The translations under genes were made by a program, and so were the position numbers. From Halobacterium sp. CBA1132 (GTDB lineage: Archaea; Halobacteriota; Halobacteria; Halobacteriales; Halobacteriaceae): DNA of 64,000 nt. Positions 54,764 to 63,518 of the stretch are shown piece by piece; positions within the stretch are counted from its first letter, which is position 1, and the number at the start of each line of letters is the position of its first letter. A model generated the notes under the pieces. That model made no database searches. It was not told where the DNA came from and saw only the letters and a list, made by a program, of their open reading frames with translations. The DNA lies in NCBI RefSeq assembly GCF_001485535.1, contig NZ_BCMZ01000003.1, positions 1 through 64,000 of the forward strand, read 5' to 3'.

Positions 54764-54815
54764 ATTCACACTCCGAGGTGTCCTGCTGACTCGGGGCACC
54801 CCCCAGAGTGTGAAT
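54764..54815. repeat. Inverted repeat near the second cdc6 relic
   Basis: ATTCACACTC (54764-54773) and its exact inverse GAGTGTGAAT (54806-54815) are 32 bases apart; another ATTCACA is near 54718. Repeats in front of an orc1/cdc6 gene can be ORB elements. The remaining DNA up to 55170 holds no clear gene, although a minus-strand frame with EYVAVDKERNPQERVALAHE is protein-like. Confidence 0.45.
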
Positions 54816-55170
54816 AAGATTGCCCGCGACGCCAACACGTGTTTTCCTCACTTCAGGTAACCATCTGTCATTTGATCGAGGTCCCGTTGTCGGCTCAACG
54901 TATGGGGTGACAAATGAGCCAATCGAAGGCTGTACTGGTATGTAAGATCCATCTCCCGTGTCTCAGCGAGTTCTCGTCGAATGTCCGCCGGTCCCATCCG
55001 AGTGGTGACAACACGCTCTCGACAACTCTGACCAGTTGTGTTTGTACGAGACGCCATAGGTCTCGATCTTCTCGTGGGCAAGAGCGACCCGCTCTTGTGG
55101 GTTCCTCTCCTTGTCGACGGCCACGTATTCGATATCTTGTCCAGGTGGATGGCAAGATCTCTCTATTCAC

Positions 55171-55581
55171 TCAGCTATCGGTGGCTTGGTAGAGGTAGAG
55201 AGCAGAGACGGACAAGATGACTTCTGCTGCTTTGGCCCAAACGGCGTTCCAGTTCAGGCTTCCCCGCATCTGGAACGCAGGTAGGAGTCCCTCAAACCCG
55301 CCATAAAAGAAGAAAGCAAGCAATGTGGTGATGGCGTATCCAGCTGCAACGAGGTAGAACTTTCGTCTCCAATATCGGGTGACGTATACAAGGATTCCAC
55401 CAAGGAAACCGAGTCCATTCAATATGAAGAGGAACCCTAACGTCTGACTGAACTCAATAAACCTTGGCCCGAGTCTCAGATGAATTACTGCAGTAATGAC
55501 CGCCGCGACAACGGCGATATACTCGGCTGGATGGGAGGGGATCCTCACGAGCGATGCTTTCTCTCCGGAATTAGTAGCCAT
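55171..55581 (-). CDS. Membrane protein (DUF7475-like)
   Basis: The 136-residue protein has four hydrophobic helices (about 21-38, 47-68, 75-95 and 112-130) with HPAEYIAVVAAVITAVIHLR and VAAGYAITTLLAFFFYGGFE. The layout fits a widespread small haloarchaeal membrane family. Function unknown. The start at 55581 has a polar head of about 18 residues. In the 400 bp that follow (55582-55982) I see no gene, only a short palindrome TTTAGT/ACTAAA near 55907. Confidence 0.7.
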   Translation of the reverse strand: MATNSGEKASLVRIPSHPAEYIAVVAAVITAVIHLRLGPRFIEFSQTLGFLFILNGLGFLGGILVYVTRYWRRKFYLVAAGYAITTLLAFFFYGGFEGLLPAFQMRGSLNWNAVWAKAAEVILSVSALYLYQATDS

Positions 55582-55982
55582 ACCTTCCTGTGCCTGTAAC
55601 TACAGTAAAGTGTTGGTGTAATTCTCGAAGATAGAGAACGACCAAACACCATGACTAAATAACCCCCACAAGTACAATAATTGGGATTTAAACACGCCCT
55701 TCAGGGGAGTTACTAGATCGGAACCCAGTAGAACAAGATAGGTATAGTCATTCACTGACTTTTCTGGGTCACAGACAAGTATCCGTCACAGATGGCGTAC
55801 CACATCGTGATTCACTAATCAGTTGCGGACGTTCCAAATCAAGCTAGTGCAGGGCCCAGGGGGGACAGCGGTCACTCATAACCGGATAAATCACCGTAGG
55901 AATGTTTTAGTCTTAACTAAACACGACCAAATTACAAGCTGCTTCGAATAATTTAAGAAATTTGGTAGCCAATCAAACTAAT

Positions 55983-56154
55983 ATGTACAATCTGCTCGGC
56001 TTCCAGCGAGACGTCCTTTACCCGAACCTTAACGAACTTGTCGAGAAGGGCTTGATTGAGAAAGGGCAGAACAAACGTCTACACGATTAGCAAGCGGGGA
56101 AAACGCGAGATCGAAGCCCGACAAGAATGGGAAGCCCAGTATGTCGACCTTTAA
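55983..56154 (+). pseudogene. PadR regulator with internal deletion
   Basis: The start MYNLLGFQRDVL and the end matching RGEREIQAQEEWEAQY correspond to the PadR gene at 49988-50263, but about 25 codons with the recognition helix are missing, and the second half is out of frame. The upstream DNA also matches. A remnant of a duplicated gene. Confidence 0.7.
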
Positions 56155-56173
56155 TTCAATTGACTAGTGTCGG

Positions 56174-56269
56174 CTAAGAGAGGATGGCTAGTATTCCGAG
56201 GCCCACAAGTACTGCACTTCCGAGGAGACCGATTATAAAAAGAATGGGGTAAAGGGGGTGATTAGTCAT
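56174..56269 (-). CDS. 31-residue hydrophobic peptide
   Basis: The minus strand encodes MTNHPLYPILFIIGLLGSAV and LVGLGILAILS, a single membrane helix. Its ATG overlaps the stop of the next small ORF (ATGACTAA), suggesting coupling. Small membrane peptides can be regulators or toxins; this is only a candidate. Confidence 0.4.
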   Translation of the reverse strand: MTNHPLYPILFIIGLLGSAVLVGLGILAILS

Positions 56270-56447
56270 TACTTATTACGCTGTTGTATGTCTGTTTTGG
56301 AGGTAGTAAGTGTTCACTTGTGTCTGCAGTGAGCAGTCCCCATAAGCATAGAAGTGATTGTATTATTGAGAGTGAAATACTCATCTTCGTTGGTTTGCCC
56401 AGTCCGAAGGTCAGTCGTGCAGCTCGTGGCTTGACAGACTGCTTCAT
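56262..56447 (-). CDS. Small membrane-associated protein
   Basis: From the ATG at 56447 the 61-residue protein has a basic head (MKQSVKPRAARLTFGLGKPT), one hydrophobic helix (SIIQSLLCLWGLL) and a polar tail. It precedes and overlaps the 31-residue peptide gene. No known family; kept because of the coupled arrangement. Confidence 0.35.
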   Translation of the reverse strand: MKQSVKPRAARLTFGLGKPTKMSISLSIIQSLLCLWGLLTADTSEHLLPPKQTYNSVISND

Positions 56448-56462
56448 GGTATCCTCACTCAC

Positions 56463-56950
56463 CCCTATACGTTGTCATCCTTTATCATTTGGGTGGTAAT
56501 ACATTAAATATTCCCTGCGTGATTCTCATGCATGCTGTCTTGGCAATTCTCCTAGCGTGACCGTCAGGTTCTCGCCGTGTAAGTCCCGATCAACTGGCGA
56601 CTCGATGGAGTCTACCCAGTCAGCCGGTGTATCCGAAAGCCTGCATTCCCGCAATTCCAGAACGAGTATTCGGAGAGGGGAGCCAATACGTTTATAATCT
56701 CCCGCAGCACAGGTTCAGATGTCGCTGGCCGATGGAAGCAGTATTGTCGTTGAGGGCGGCAATCATCACGGCTGACATACCGTAGCCAGCGACTCGCGGC
56801 GTTTCGCCACTCCTGCCTGTGGAAGTCGATACGACTATACTCTCGCACAAGAGCTGATGTTGCGAAGATGGTTCTATGATGCACAGGTTTCACTCCTAAC
56901 CATCCTGAAAGAAGTATCTGAGAGCTACTGAACTCGCCCTTCTGGGAAAC
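56463..56950. other. Stretch without a convincing gene
   Basis: No frame here looks like a protein; the only longer frame (56612-56893, minus) has a composition unlike the neighbours. The DNA probably belongs to the ends of the transposase relic that follows. Confidence 0.3.
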
Positions 56951-58336
56951 CTATCGGAATCCGTTCAGAACTCCGTAGAGAAACCGGCGTTCAGGACAAC
57001 GGCACCGCTCACGAGCGAGCAAGCCCAGAGAAAACGAGGGGGTAGTCCGGCGGATCGAGACCGTAACTCTTCTTGCGAACGTCAAAAACGAGTTCGCGGT
57101 AATCGCCGGTTCGTCGCCGACCTCGTCGTCCATCTCCAGTTGCACGAGGATGTCCACGAGCCGCCAGCAGTTGTACAGCACGCAGGCGAACGCGAAGTTG
57201 AAGTACCGGAACCGGTGGTCAGGGCTTTGCGTCTCCGCGAGGAACGTCTTCAGCTTCCGAAATGCGTTCTCGACGCCACAGCGACGCTTGTAGCGCGCTA
57301 TCAGCCGTCCAATCTGGTGTTTCATCTCTCGGTCGTCCTCGGGGTTGACGTCCACCCACGGGGAAATTCGTCTCGAAGGGCATGGTCGTCGCTTCGACCC
57401 TCGCCGGCTCCTCGATCTCCTCTTCTTCGGCAACCTCGTCGAGTAGGTTGCTCAGCGGCGAATCTCCGTTACGACCCTCTGACAGCGGAGTCGTGTCACC
57501 GACGCCCTCGAAGTCCTCAATGAGCTCCTGCCGAATCGTCACGTCCGTTCCGTCGTCGCCCTCTTCGCGTTCCCACTCGCGCTTCGGGAGGTAGACCGCC
57601 TTCCGCGTCGGCCTGTCGTCAAGCCGCTCCTGTTCGACTACGTCGAAGTCTCGGCCCTGACTGGCGAGCTTGGCAATCTGGTGTTCGTGGTCGCTGCTGG
57701 ACCGCACCACACCGGGATTGAGGTAGTGGACGTCGTGGTCGTTGAAGGTGTCTTTGACGCCGTCGTTGGCGAATTCGTGTCCATCAGCACGAGATTCAGC
57801 CCGGGGACGATGTCGGTGGCGTCCTCAAGGAGATTGTCTACGAGGTCTTCGTGCTTCCGGCCACGGGCGACCGGGATGGCGTCGAGGATGAGCGGGACGT
57901 CGTGGCCGACGAGCTTGATGACCGCCCACTGGAAGAACGGGATGTCTTCGCCTTTGTAGCCGAGTAGTCACGGTTCCTGACTTCGGCCGTTGCTGTCGCG
58001 GGTGACCTTGCCGCCTCACGGGCTTCCTTTCGTGATGTCGATGGCGGCCATCTGCTTGCGCCCCATCTTGTCCCTCGATTTCGCCCGAGCAACGAGCGTG
58101 CGGGCGGTTTCTTGGAGCAGAGTGTGGATGCGCTCAACGCCGAGCGTGCGCGTCCGAAGCCGGTGGGAGTCGCCTGAGGGCGTCCTTACTGCGGGTCGTG
58201 TCCTCGGCGAAGGACTGCGCGCCGTCGTTCGGGTGCATGTCGGTCCGCATCCCGAGGCACGCCTGCTGTTCCCAGAACGAGCCCTCCGGGATGGAGGCGT
58301 TGCTGGCGCGGTCCAGCCGGAAGCAGTCCTCGAAGA
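56951..58336 (-). pseudogene. DDE transposase, dead
   Basis: Pieced together from the minus strand: SIPEGSFWEQQACLGMRTDM, MGRKQMAAIDITKGSP with the first Asp, GHDVPLILDAIPVARGRKHE, LNLVLMD with the second Asp, YLNPGVVRSSSDHEHQIAKL, and RYKRRCGVENAFRKLKTFLA with the Glu, then FNFAFACVLYNCWRLVDILV. Two TGG codons have become TGA (near 57965 and 58015) and there are frameshifts near 57780 and 57360. The family is an IS4-like DDE type from haloarchaea; I cannot name it more precisely. Confidence 0.75.
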
Positions 58337-58348
58337 TGGCTTCGCGCC

Positions 58349-58837
58349 TACGAAGAAGGAGCTAGCAGCGAGGAAATCGAGAAGCGCCCGGAACGCCGCA
58401 CGTTCTCGGTTAACTCCAAGGACGATTACGAGCGAATCTCTAAAACAGTTCTCGGAGTAGCAAACACCTTCGTTGGTAGTTCGGTCCATGCAGGACGCGA
58501 GCTTGTTGTGTGTCCGGAGTGTGGGTACGAAGAATCAGTAAACGAGATGGTCTTCTCTAGTGGAGCCGCTCACCACTCCGATACAAGTAGTGAAGATTCT
58601 GAATCAGACCACGACGTGATGGCAGAAGAAGCGTGGACGCTACAGCAAGAACTTAATGAGAGCTCTTTGAGTCCCCACCGAATTCTCCGTGAAACACGGG
58701 CGGAGAAACGCTCGGAAGCAAATACGGTTACTGTTGGCGGCGGCGAGGACGTGTATGCTGCTGAGACTGCGCTCACTACCGTTCTAGGTGATTCACCCCG
58801 CGAATTATCTTCAACTATTCCGGATTATCTGTCGTAA
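58349..58837 (+). CDS. Hypothetical protein with zinc knuckle, 5' end lost
   Basis: The frame is open from the transposase relic and reads RRTFSVNSKDDYERISKTVL, GRELVVCPECGYEESVNEMV, then an acidic Ser-rich stretch and a helical end (AEEAWTLQQELNESS, ALTTVLGDSPRELSSTIPDY). A CxxC is visible; its second half is missing. No start codon is convincing, so the gene was probably cut by the transposon. It stops at 58835-58837. Confidence 0.5.
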   Translation, partial: YEEGASSEEIEKRPERRTFSVNSKDDYERISKTVLGVANTFVGSSVHAGRELVVCPECGYEESVNEMVFSSGAAHHSDTSSEDSESDHDVMAEEAWTLQQELNESSLSPHRILRETRAEKRSEANTVTVGGGEDVYAAETALTTVLGDSPRELSSTIPDYLS

Positions 58838-58898
58838 GAACCGGTGACGCTGCGTATTCAACTGTTCTCTGTGTTGGCCTGTGAACCAATAGGTGAGG

Positions 58899-59236
58899 AT
58901 GGGCTCACTGACGGACGACGACTTGGATGGCGTGAGCGAGGTGGAGAAGTATCCCAACGGGACGGTTGTCCGTGTGTTCTGCATGCGGACAGATCGAGAC
59001 GCGTACCCCTCCGGGTGGGCGTACAAGCTTCACTACGGCGCGACGGAACCGGATCCACCTCGCACGCTTGACGATGGGACGATTCGTCGATACGACAACT
59101 CCAACAAGGACACAAAAGGCCACGAACTACATGTCGCCACAGACCTGGCCCGGAGACCATCGAGTTCCCCGGGATGGTCGAACTCTGGGAGCGGTTCTGG
59201 AGCGAGATTCCGAAATCCGAGTTCGAGGTCAAGTGA
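58899..59236 (+). pseudogene. TumE-like toxin, frameshifted
   Basis: The first part matches the TumE-like gene at 11264-11581: YPSGWAYKLHYGATE and IRRYDNSNKDTKGHELHVA. Near 59140 the frame is lost by one base; the other frame continues GPETIEFPGMVELWERFWSE to a TGA at 59234-59236. The regulator that follows 22 bp later is intact, so the antitoxin may outlive its toxin, or the shift is an error. Confidence 0.75.
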
Positions 59237-59257
59237 GGCCATCACGAGGTGATACCC

Positions 59258-59707
59258 ATGAATGATACCACGCCGCCGCTGCACCCGATGGAGCGCGAAC
59301 AGCTTCGGGCCGAATCAACCCTCGTCGTAACCGTGAAGTCATCCAGTGAGTTCCACGACGACGTCTCCGTGGAGATCGAGGCACTCGATCAGGGCGATGC
59401 AGTGGATTCGACGCCAACGCTCTCGTTTACCAGCTACGACGATCTGATGGAGACGCTGACGCCGCGTGTTCTCGACCTCATCAAAGCCATCCGACAGGAA
59501 GAACCAGACAGTATCAACGAGGCTGCGAGGGTTGTTGACAGGGACGTGAAAAACGTCTACGAGGAACTCAGTCGGCTTGCCCAGCTGGGCATCATCTTCT
59601 TCGAGGAAGACGGTCAGAGTAAGCGCCCGGTCGTCTGGTTCGACGAACTCGTTATCAACCTCCCGTTCGATTCGGAGGCTGGCGATACGGCTACCGCTGC
59701 CCCGTGA
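59258..59707 (+). CDS. HVO_A0114-like DNA-binding protein, likely antitoxin
   Basis: The 149-residue protein has an N-terminal arm, then LSFTSYDDLMETLTPRVLDL, the winged helix DRDVKNVYEELSRLAQLGII and FFEEDGQSKRPVVWFDELVI. It is close to the protein at 10815-11231 and, like it, follows a TumE-like gene. It would bind the operon promoter and neutralise the toxin. I use the ATG at 59258. Confidence 0.75.
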   Translation: MNDTTPPLHPMEREQLRAESTLVVTVKSSSEFHDDVSVEIEALDQGDAVDSTPTLSFTSYDDLMETLTPRVLDLIKAIRQEEPDSINEAARVVDRDVKNVYEELSRLAQLGIIFFEEDGQSKRPVVWFDELVINLPFDSEAGDTATAAP

Positions 59708-59959
59708 AAATCACTAAGCTCTTTTCACTGTTCTGAGGGAAGCCGATATCCTACTCGTGAGCAGGGGTGCGTGCGACCAGTCAGGTAGGTGAGTCACCGC
59801 CGCTAGTGTGCATTATTCCCTACCTTCGGAACCCGTCACAAGAGCGTCTCGGGCTGGCGGAAGGCAGTGCTCGTGTGCACCGGCATCCGGAAGCTCTGTA
59901 ATACTATGTGTGTGTGTCCCCGTTCCCCTCACCAATACCATTCTATGGACAGATCACGG

Positions 59960-60110
59960 TCTGTCATCACACAGCGGTAACAGCGCGGAAGCCCACTCGT
60001 TTACGGTGAGAGGAAGCGCGTACGCTCCGGGCAACAATCCACACTACCGAGCCACACGGGAAGACCAAGAGGTCGCTGACAAACCTCGAGGCCTACGGAA
60101 ATCAAAAACT
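59960..60110 (+). mobile_element. Relic of a TnpB element end
   Basis: GGAAGCGCGTACGCTCCGGG and CAACAATCCACACTACCGAG match the left end at 33767 almost exactly. The rest of the stretch 59708-60264 has no gene. It shows a further lost element. Confidence 0.45.
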
Positions 60111-60264
60111 CCGTGATCGTGAGCGAGTTTGGCTCGCTTGAACGGCCCCTTGAGGGACAAGGCTTAGCGCTAACCTCAGTTAACTCCTGCCTGTTGTTTT
60201 TGATAGGAACGAGCGGAGATATTATCTTGCTGTATTCTCTGAATGGTTGTATGAGCACAACTGC

Positions 60265-60492
60265 ATGGGTCAAGAGATGATTAAAGCGCTCGAAGACCTT
60301 CCGCCGAGCGCGAAACTTGTCGCAAAGGTTCTTGAGTATCACGAGGGGCTTACTCAGAGCGAACTCGCCGAGAAAACACTTCTCCCAGACCGAACCGTCC
60401 GGTACGCACTCACCCGTCTTGAAGAGGAGGGTCTCGTGGAATCCCGGTATTTGCTCTCCGACGCCCGCAAGCAAGTGTACACGCTTGCCTAA
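60265..60492 (+). CDS. Small winged-helix regulator
   Basis: The 75-residue protein has LEDLPPSAKLVAKVLEYHEG, LTQSELAEKTLLPDRTVRYA and LTRLEEEGLVESRYLLSDAR, a minimal MarR/TrmB-type winged helix common in haloarchaea. I use the ATG at 60265; a TTG upstream is less likely. It is transcribed alone before the IS element. The following 258 bp have no gene. Confidence 0.8.
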   Translation: MGQEMIKALEDLPPSAKLVAKVLEYHEGLTQSELAEKTLLPDRTVRYALTRLEEEGLVESRYLLSDARKQVYTLA

Positions 60493-60742
60493 GACGATTG
60501 GCCCGCGAGGAATCCCTGCGAATAATTCGTGCAAGACACTCGAATTCGGTTAATGCTGTTTCCTCAAAGCGGGGGAAGAGGGTATTCAAACACGAATAGC
60601 CGACACTGCTTTGTCCGATATGGTGGTGAACGAGGCAATACGCGAAAATGGATCTACAAATAGATTAATCAACTATTTCTATCGCTGCTACTGTCATTGG
60701 CTAATGTAATTGATTCCGTATCCAGAACGCTTTGAGGACCAC

Positions 60743-61504
60743 GATAATGAGGCACTGTCTAGTTGAGTTAGTTTGAGAAGTGAGCAGGTCGTTGAGGTAA
60801 TCGACCAAGATGCTCGCAGACCTGCTCAGCGAGAGCTATGACGCGGATTTAGAAGAAACTTGGGAGAACGAGCGGACGGCGACGCCCGTCAGGGCGTTCG
60901 CCGTCCGCCTCCACCAAACCGGTTGTTCGCTCAGAGAAACAACAACGATTTTAGCTGAATTAGGCGTTAAACGTTCTCATGGAGCGGTTTGGAACTGGGT
61001 ACATCGGCTGGCTGACAGCGACTGCGACCCGCCTTCGGCGCAGCCCACGCGGGTCGCGGTTGAAGAGACTGCTGTCAAAATCAACGGTGAGTGGTCTTGG
61101 TTGTACGCTGCAATAGACATCGAGACAAAGTTGATTCTTGATGTTGCGTTGTTTGGGTCGCATGGCACCGATCCAGCAGCTGCGTTCCTCACTCGACTTG
61201 ACGAGAAACACGATCTCTCCGAGGCTGAGTTTCTCGTCGATCAATTCGGGTATCGGACTGCCCTTGCTCGATTAGGGTTGAGCGGTCGGGTCAACTATAC
61301 CGACCGAAACCTCATCGAAAAATGGTTTCACACGCTCAAAATGCGGATCGACCGCTTCCATAATTCGTGGGTGGGCAGTCGGTCGAGCGTTCACGAATGG
61401 CTTGAACAGTTCATGCATTACTACAACCGCCAAAGACCGCATCAAGCACTCGATGGAAAGACGCCGGTCGAGGAGGTGCTGAACTAGACAGTGCCGATAA
61501 TGAC
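60743..61504 (+). mobile_element. IS6-type insertion sequence with 8-bp target duplication
   Basis: The element spans 60751-61496 (746 bp) with perfect 14-bp terminal inverted repeats GGCACTGTCTAGTT. It is flanked on both sides by GATAATGA (60743-60750 and 61497-61504), an 8-bp target duplication as made by IS6-type elements. Only one gene, the transposase, lies inside. The clean ends mean a recent insertion. Confidence 0.92.
60810..61487 (+). CDS. IS6-like DDE transposase
   Basis: The 225-residue protein has a helix-turn-helix (SLRETTTILAELGVKRSHGA, VWNWVHRLAD) and the DDE core. The second Asp is in EAEFLVDQFGYRT and the Glu in DRNLIEKWFHTLKMRIDRFH. The first catalytic Asp, normally in VDET, is a Glu here (RVAVEETAVK, residue 85). 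So either Glu suffices or the copy was moved by another transposase and is now impaired. The C-terminal part is complete (HQALDGKTPVEEVL). Confidence 0.9.
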   Translation: MLADLLSESYDADLEETWENERTATPVRAFAVRLHQTGCSLRETTTILAELGVKRSHGAVWNWVHRLADSDCDPPSAQPTRVAVEETAVKINGEWSWLYAAIDIETKLILDVALFGSHGTDPAAAFLTRLDEKHDLSEAEFLVDQFGYRTALARLGLSGRVNYTDRNLIEKWFHTLKMRIDRFHNSWVGSRSSVHEWLEQFMHYYNRQRPHQALDGKTPVEEVLN

Positions 61505-61608
61505 GTCCTTTCGGGAGAACAACATTCCATCACTGAATCAAATATATTTCTCGGCAGGATCTTCGGGGGAAAGCAGATATTAACCGAAGCAACGAGATAA
61601 TATGCATA

Positions 61609-61997
61609 ATGGCGGAGTCAGACACTCCACAAAACGATGCACCATCCCTAGTTGGTCGCCTACTCTTCTCAAGTGGGTTGCTCACCTTAGCAATCCGTAA
61701 TCTAACAAACCTTGAGGGGCGAATTTCGTACGCTGACGCCAAGGGTGTTCCATATGCTGAACAGTTAGTTCCAGCAGCGAGCGGTCTGCTTCTTGGGGGA
61801 GTATCGGCGTTGGGACGTGGACCTTGCCACGATTGTCCGCTGGAAGTATAAGTGCGTTCTTCATCGGTGTAACCCCACTTATGCATGATTTCTGGGCTGT
61901 CGACGAAGACGCACGTGGCGAGGAAATTACGTCCTTCCTGCAGAACTTGGCTCTCCTTGGCGCTGCCATCGCGTTCTTCCGGCGAGCCAACCAGTGA
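61609..61997 (+). pseudogene. DoxX-family membrane protein, frameshifted
   Basis: The first frame (from the ATG at 61609) has SLVGRLLFSSGLLTLAIRNL and PYAEQLVPAASGLLLGG, the start of a DoxX protein. It breaks in a run of five G near 61798. The continuation in another frame is SIGVGTWTLPRLSAGSISAF, FIGVTPLMHDFWAVDEDARG and ITSFLQNLALLGAAIAFF, ending with TGA at 61995-61997. DoxX proteins are small membrane proteins linked to oxidative stress or quinones. Confidence 0.75.
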
Positions 61998-62350
61998 CAT
62001 CCTCCCCGTCGTGAACGACGCGGCTTCCCGTCCCGCAGGGTGGACTGTTTGCTGGTCTACGACACGGCCGGTTCTCTCAAGCGGACCGTCGCGCTCTCGC
62101 GGTTGAACCGGTGTGTCGATGACTGTGTTACGGAAAATCAAGAAGAAAGCCTCCCCCTTCAGGGCGGGAAGGATGCCAATCGTGTTCCTCGATGTACTCG
62201 TCAAGTCGCTCTCGATGACTCGGCTGAGGATGGGGCCGCTTTGACCGGGCCACAAGACAGCCACACCGATGCTGACACCAAGCAGACGACGCCTGGAACG
62301 GATGCATCTTGAAACCACAGGGTCGTTGCACTCGGCCTGAAATCCCGTGG
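61998..62350. mobile_element. Relic of TnpB-type element ends
   Basis: GACATCCTCCCCGTCGTGAA and CGGCTTCCCG, as well as CCTTCAGGGCGGGAAGGATG, resemble the terminal hairpins of haloarchaeal TnpB elements. The segment CCCTACTTCGCTCACTC near 62505 also occurs at 30382. No gene is visible between 61998 and 62505. Confidence 0.45.
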
Positions 62351-62505
62351 CGAGATTCCCACGTCTTTACGCGCAGGAGGAGGTCAAATGACTGCGTGTG
62401 CGCTGGTCGAGATGGTCGCGTTCGCCGCCGGTGACTTTTCCGGTCGCTCCCACGAGACGTGTCCAGTCATCCACTTCGTGCGTCAACTACCCCACCCTAC
62501 TTCGC

Positions 62506-63249
62506 TCACTCAGAGTTGAGTCCAGCCGCTTCGAGGGCTGCTTCCCAAGACCCGAATCGGAGGCGGTAGCGTTTGGCTGAATACGCGCCATGTGTATCTA
62601 CCTGGCCTGTTGAGGGGCGAGAGTCATCAATCTCGGCTGCAACGCGGCGTAATTCGGCTATTAGGTCTTCAGCCGGGATTTTATTCGCTGGCTGTGGTGT
62701 TCGTGGTTCTCGCGGTTCAAGTCCAGCCTGTTCGAGCGCGTTCGACCACGATCCAAACCGGTTTTTATACGTCCACGCGGAATACTCTCCTTCTGCATCC
62801 ATCTGAGAGGTCGATGGTGGCGGGTCTTCAACCTCGCGCGCAAGCCGTTGTAGTTCAGCAAGTAAGTCCTCAGTTGGGATTTTTTGCGGCGTCCGTTCTT
62901 CAAGGCCGGCCGCAGCAATTGCATCCGGCCACGATTCGAAGTGCTGGTAATAGGTATCCACGGAATAATGCCCCACCTCGTTCATCTGTGATGTCGACGG
63001 CGTTTCACCAAGCGATTCTGCGACCCGTCTGAGTTCAGCACGCAATTCCTCGCGAGAACTCGAGCTCGTGAAGTAGGGCTCTAATCCGGCTGTAGCTAGT
63101 GCATTTGCCCACGACCCAAAGCGCTCATAGTACGCGGAATCATGTTCGCCGCCAAGCTCACGATATTCGGTGGCTGTTGGAGAATGGCCAAGGGCGTCCG
63201 CAAGCACACGTAAATCCTCTAGTAATTCCTCATCGCTCCACGATGACAT
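62506..63249 (-). CDS. Protein of four homing-endonuclease-associated repeats
   Basis: The 247-residue protein consists of four repeats of about 55-60 residues: a helix ending in (A/V)L..(R/A)xx(L/A)G, PSTSQM(D/N) or PTATEYRE, then YYERFGSWANALATAGLEP, YYQHFESWPDAIAAAGLEER, TYKNRFGSWSNALEQAGLEP and YRLRFGSWEAALEAAGL. These are the repeats found beside HNH nucleases (HNH_repeat). No nuclease motif is present, so it is likely DNA-binding only. Length and composition are regular. Confidence 0.85.
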   Translation of the reverse strand: MSSWSDEELLEDLRVLADALGHSPTATEYRELGGEHDSAYYERFGSWANALATAGLEPYFTSSSSREELRAELRRVAESLGETPSTSQMNEVGHYSVDTYYQHFESWPDAIAAAGLEERTPQKIPTEDLLAELQRLAREVEDPPPSTSQMDAEGEYSAWTYKNRFGSWSNALEQAGLEPREPRTPQPANKIPAEDLIAELRRVAAEIDDSRPSTGQVDTHGAYSAKRYRLRFGSWEAALEAAGLNSE

Positions 63250-63518
63250 ACGTCGGTCTACGTCGCGTGCGTGTATGAATCTTGTAGTTCTTCGGAAGCC
63301 TTCCTAGAGGCTATGTCCATATATTTGTGTGTCGTTTGTTCACATTCCCTATTCGGGCTAGAGTAGGTGTCTCCCCGGTTCTCGCGTCGAACGACACACA
63401 AAGCATTTACCCAAGACCGCTGTAGTAGTGCTTGCCCCTACCTTGCCCCTCGCTTCGCTGAGGGCTCCACAGTACCCCTTTGGGGGACTCGGAAATCAGC
63501 GAGCAACTAACGCAACCT
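63250..63518 (+). promoter_or_regulatory. Leader of the surface glycoprotein gene
   Basis: No gene is seen. A promoter-like AGCATTTACCC is near 63400, and a hairpin CCCTCGC/GCTGAGGG-like structure near 63455 could lie in a long 5' leader, as known for some haloarchaeal S-layer genes. An AT-rich word further up (CATATATTTG, near 63328) is another possible promoter. Confidence 0.3.

Noticed and set aside
56612-56893. 93-codon minus-strand frame in the gap before the dead transposase
   Set aside because: Residue usage (many Arg, Cys, His, Trp) is unlike haloarchaeal proteins and no homology pattern is visible.
61530-62318. 262-codon minus-strand frame over the DoxX gene
   Set aside because: The plus strand encodes a recognisable though frameshifted DoxX protein; the minus frame has no motif.
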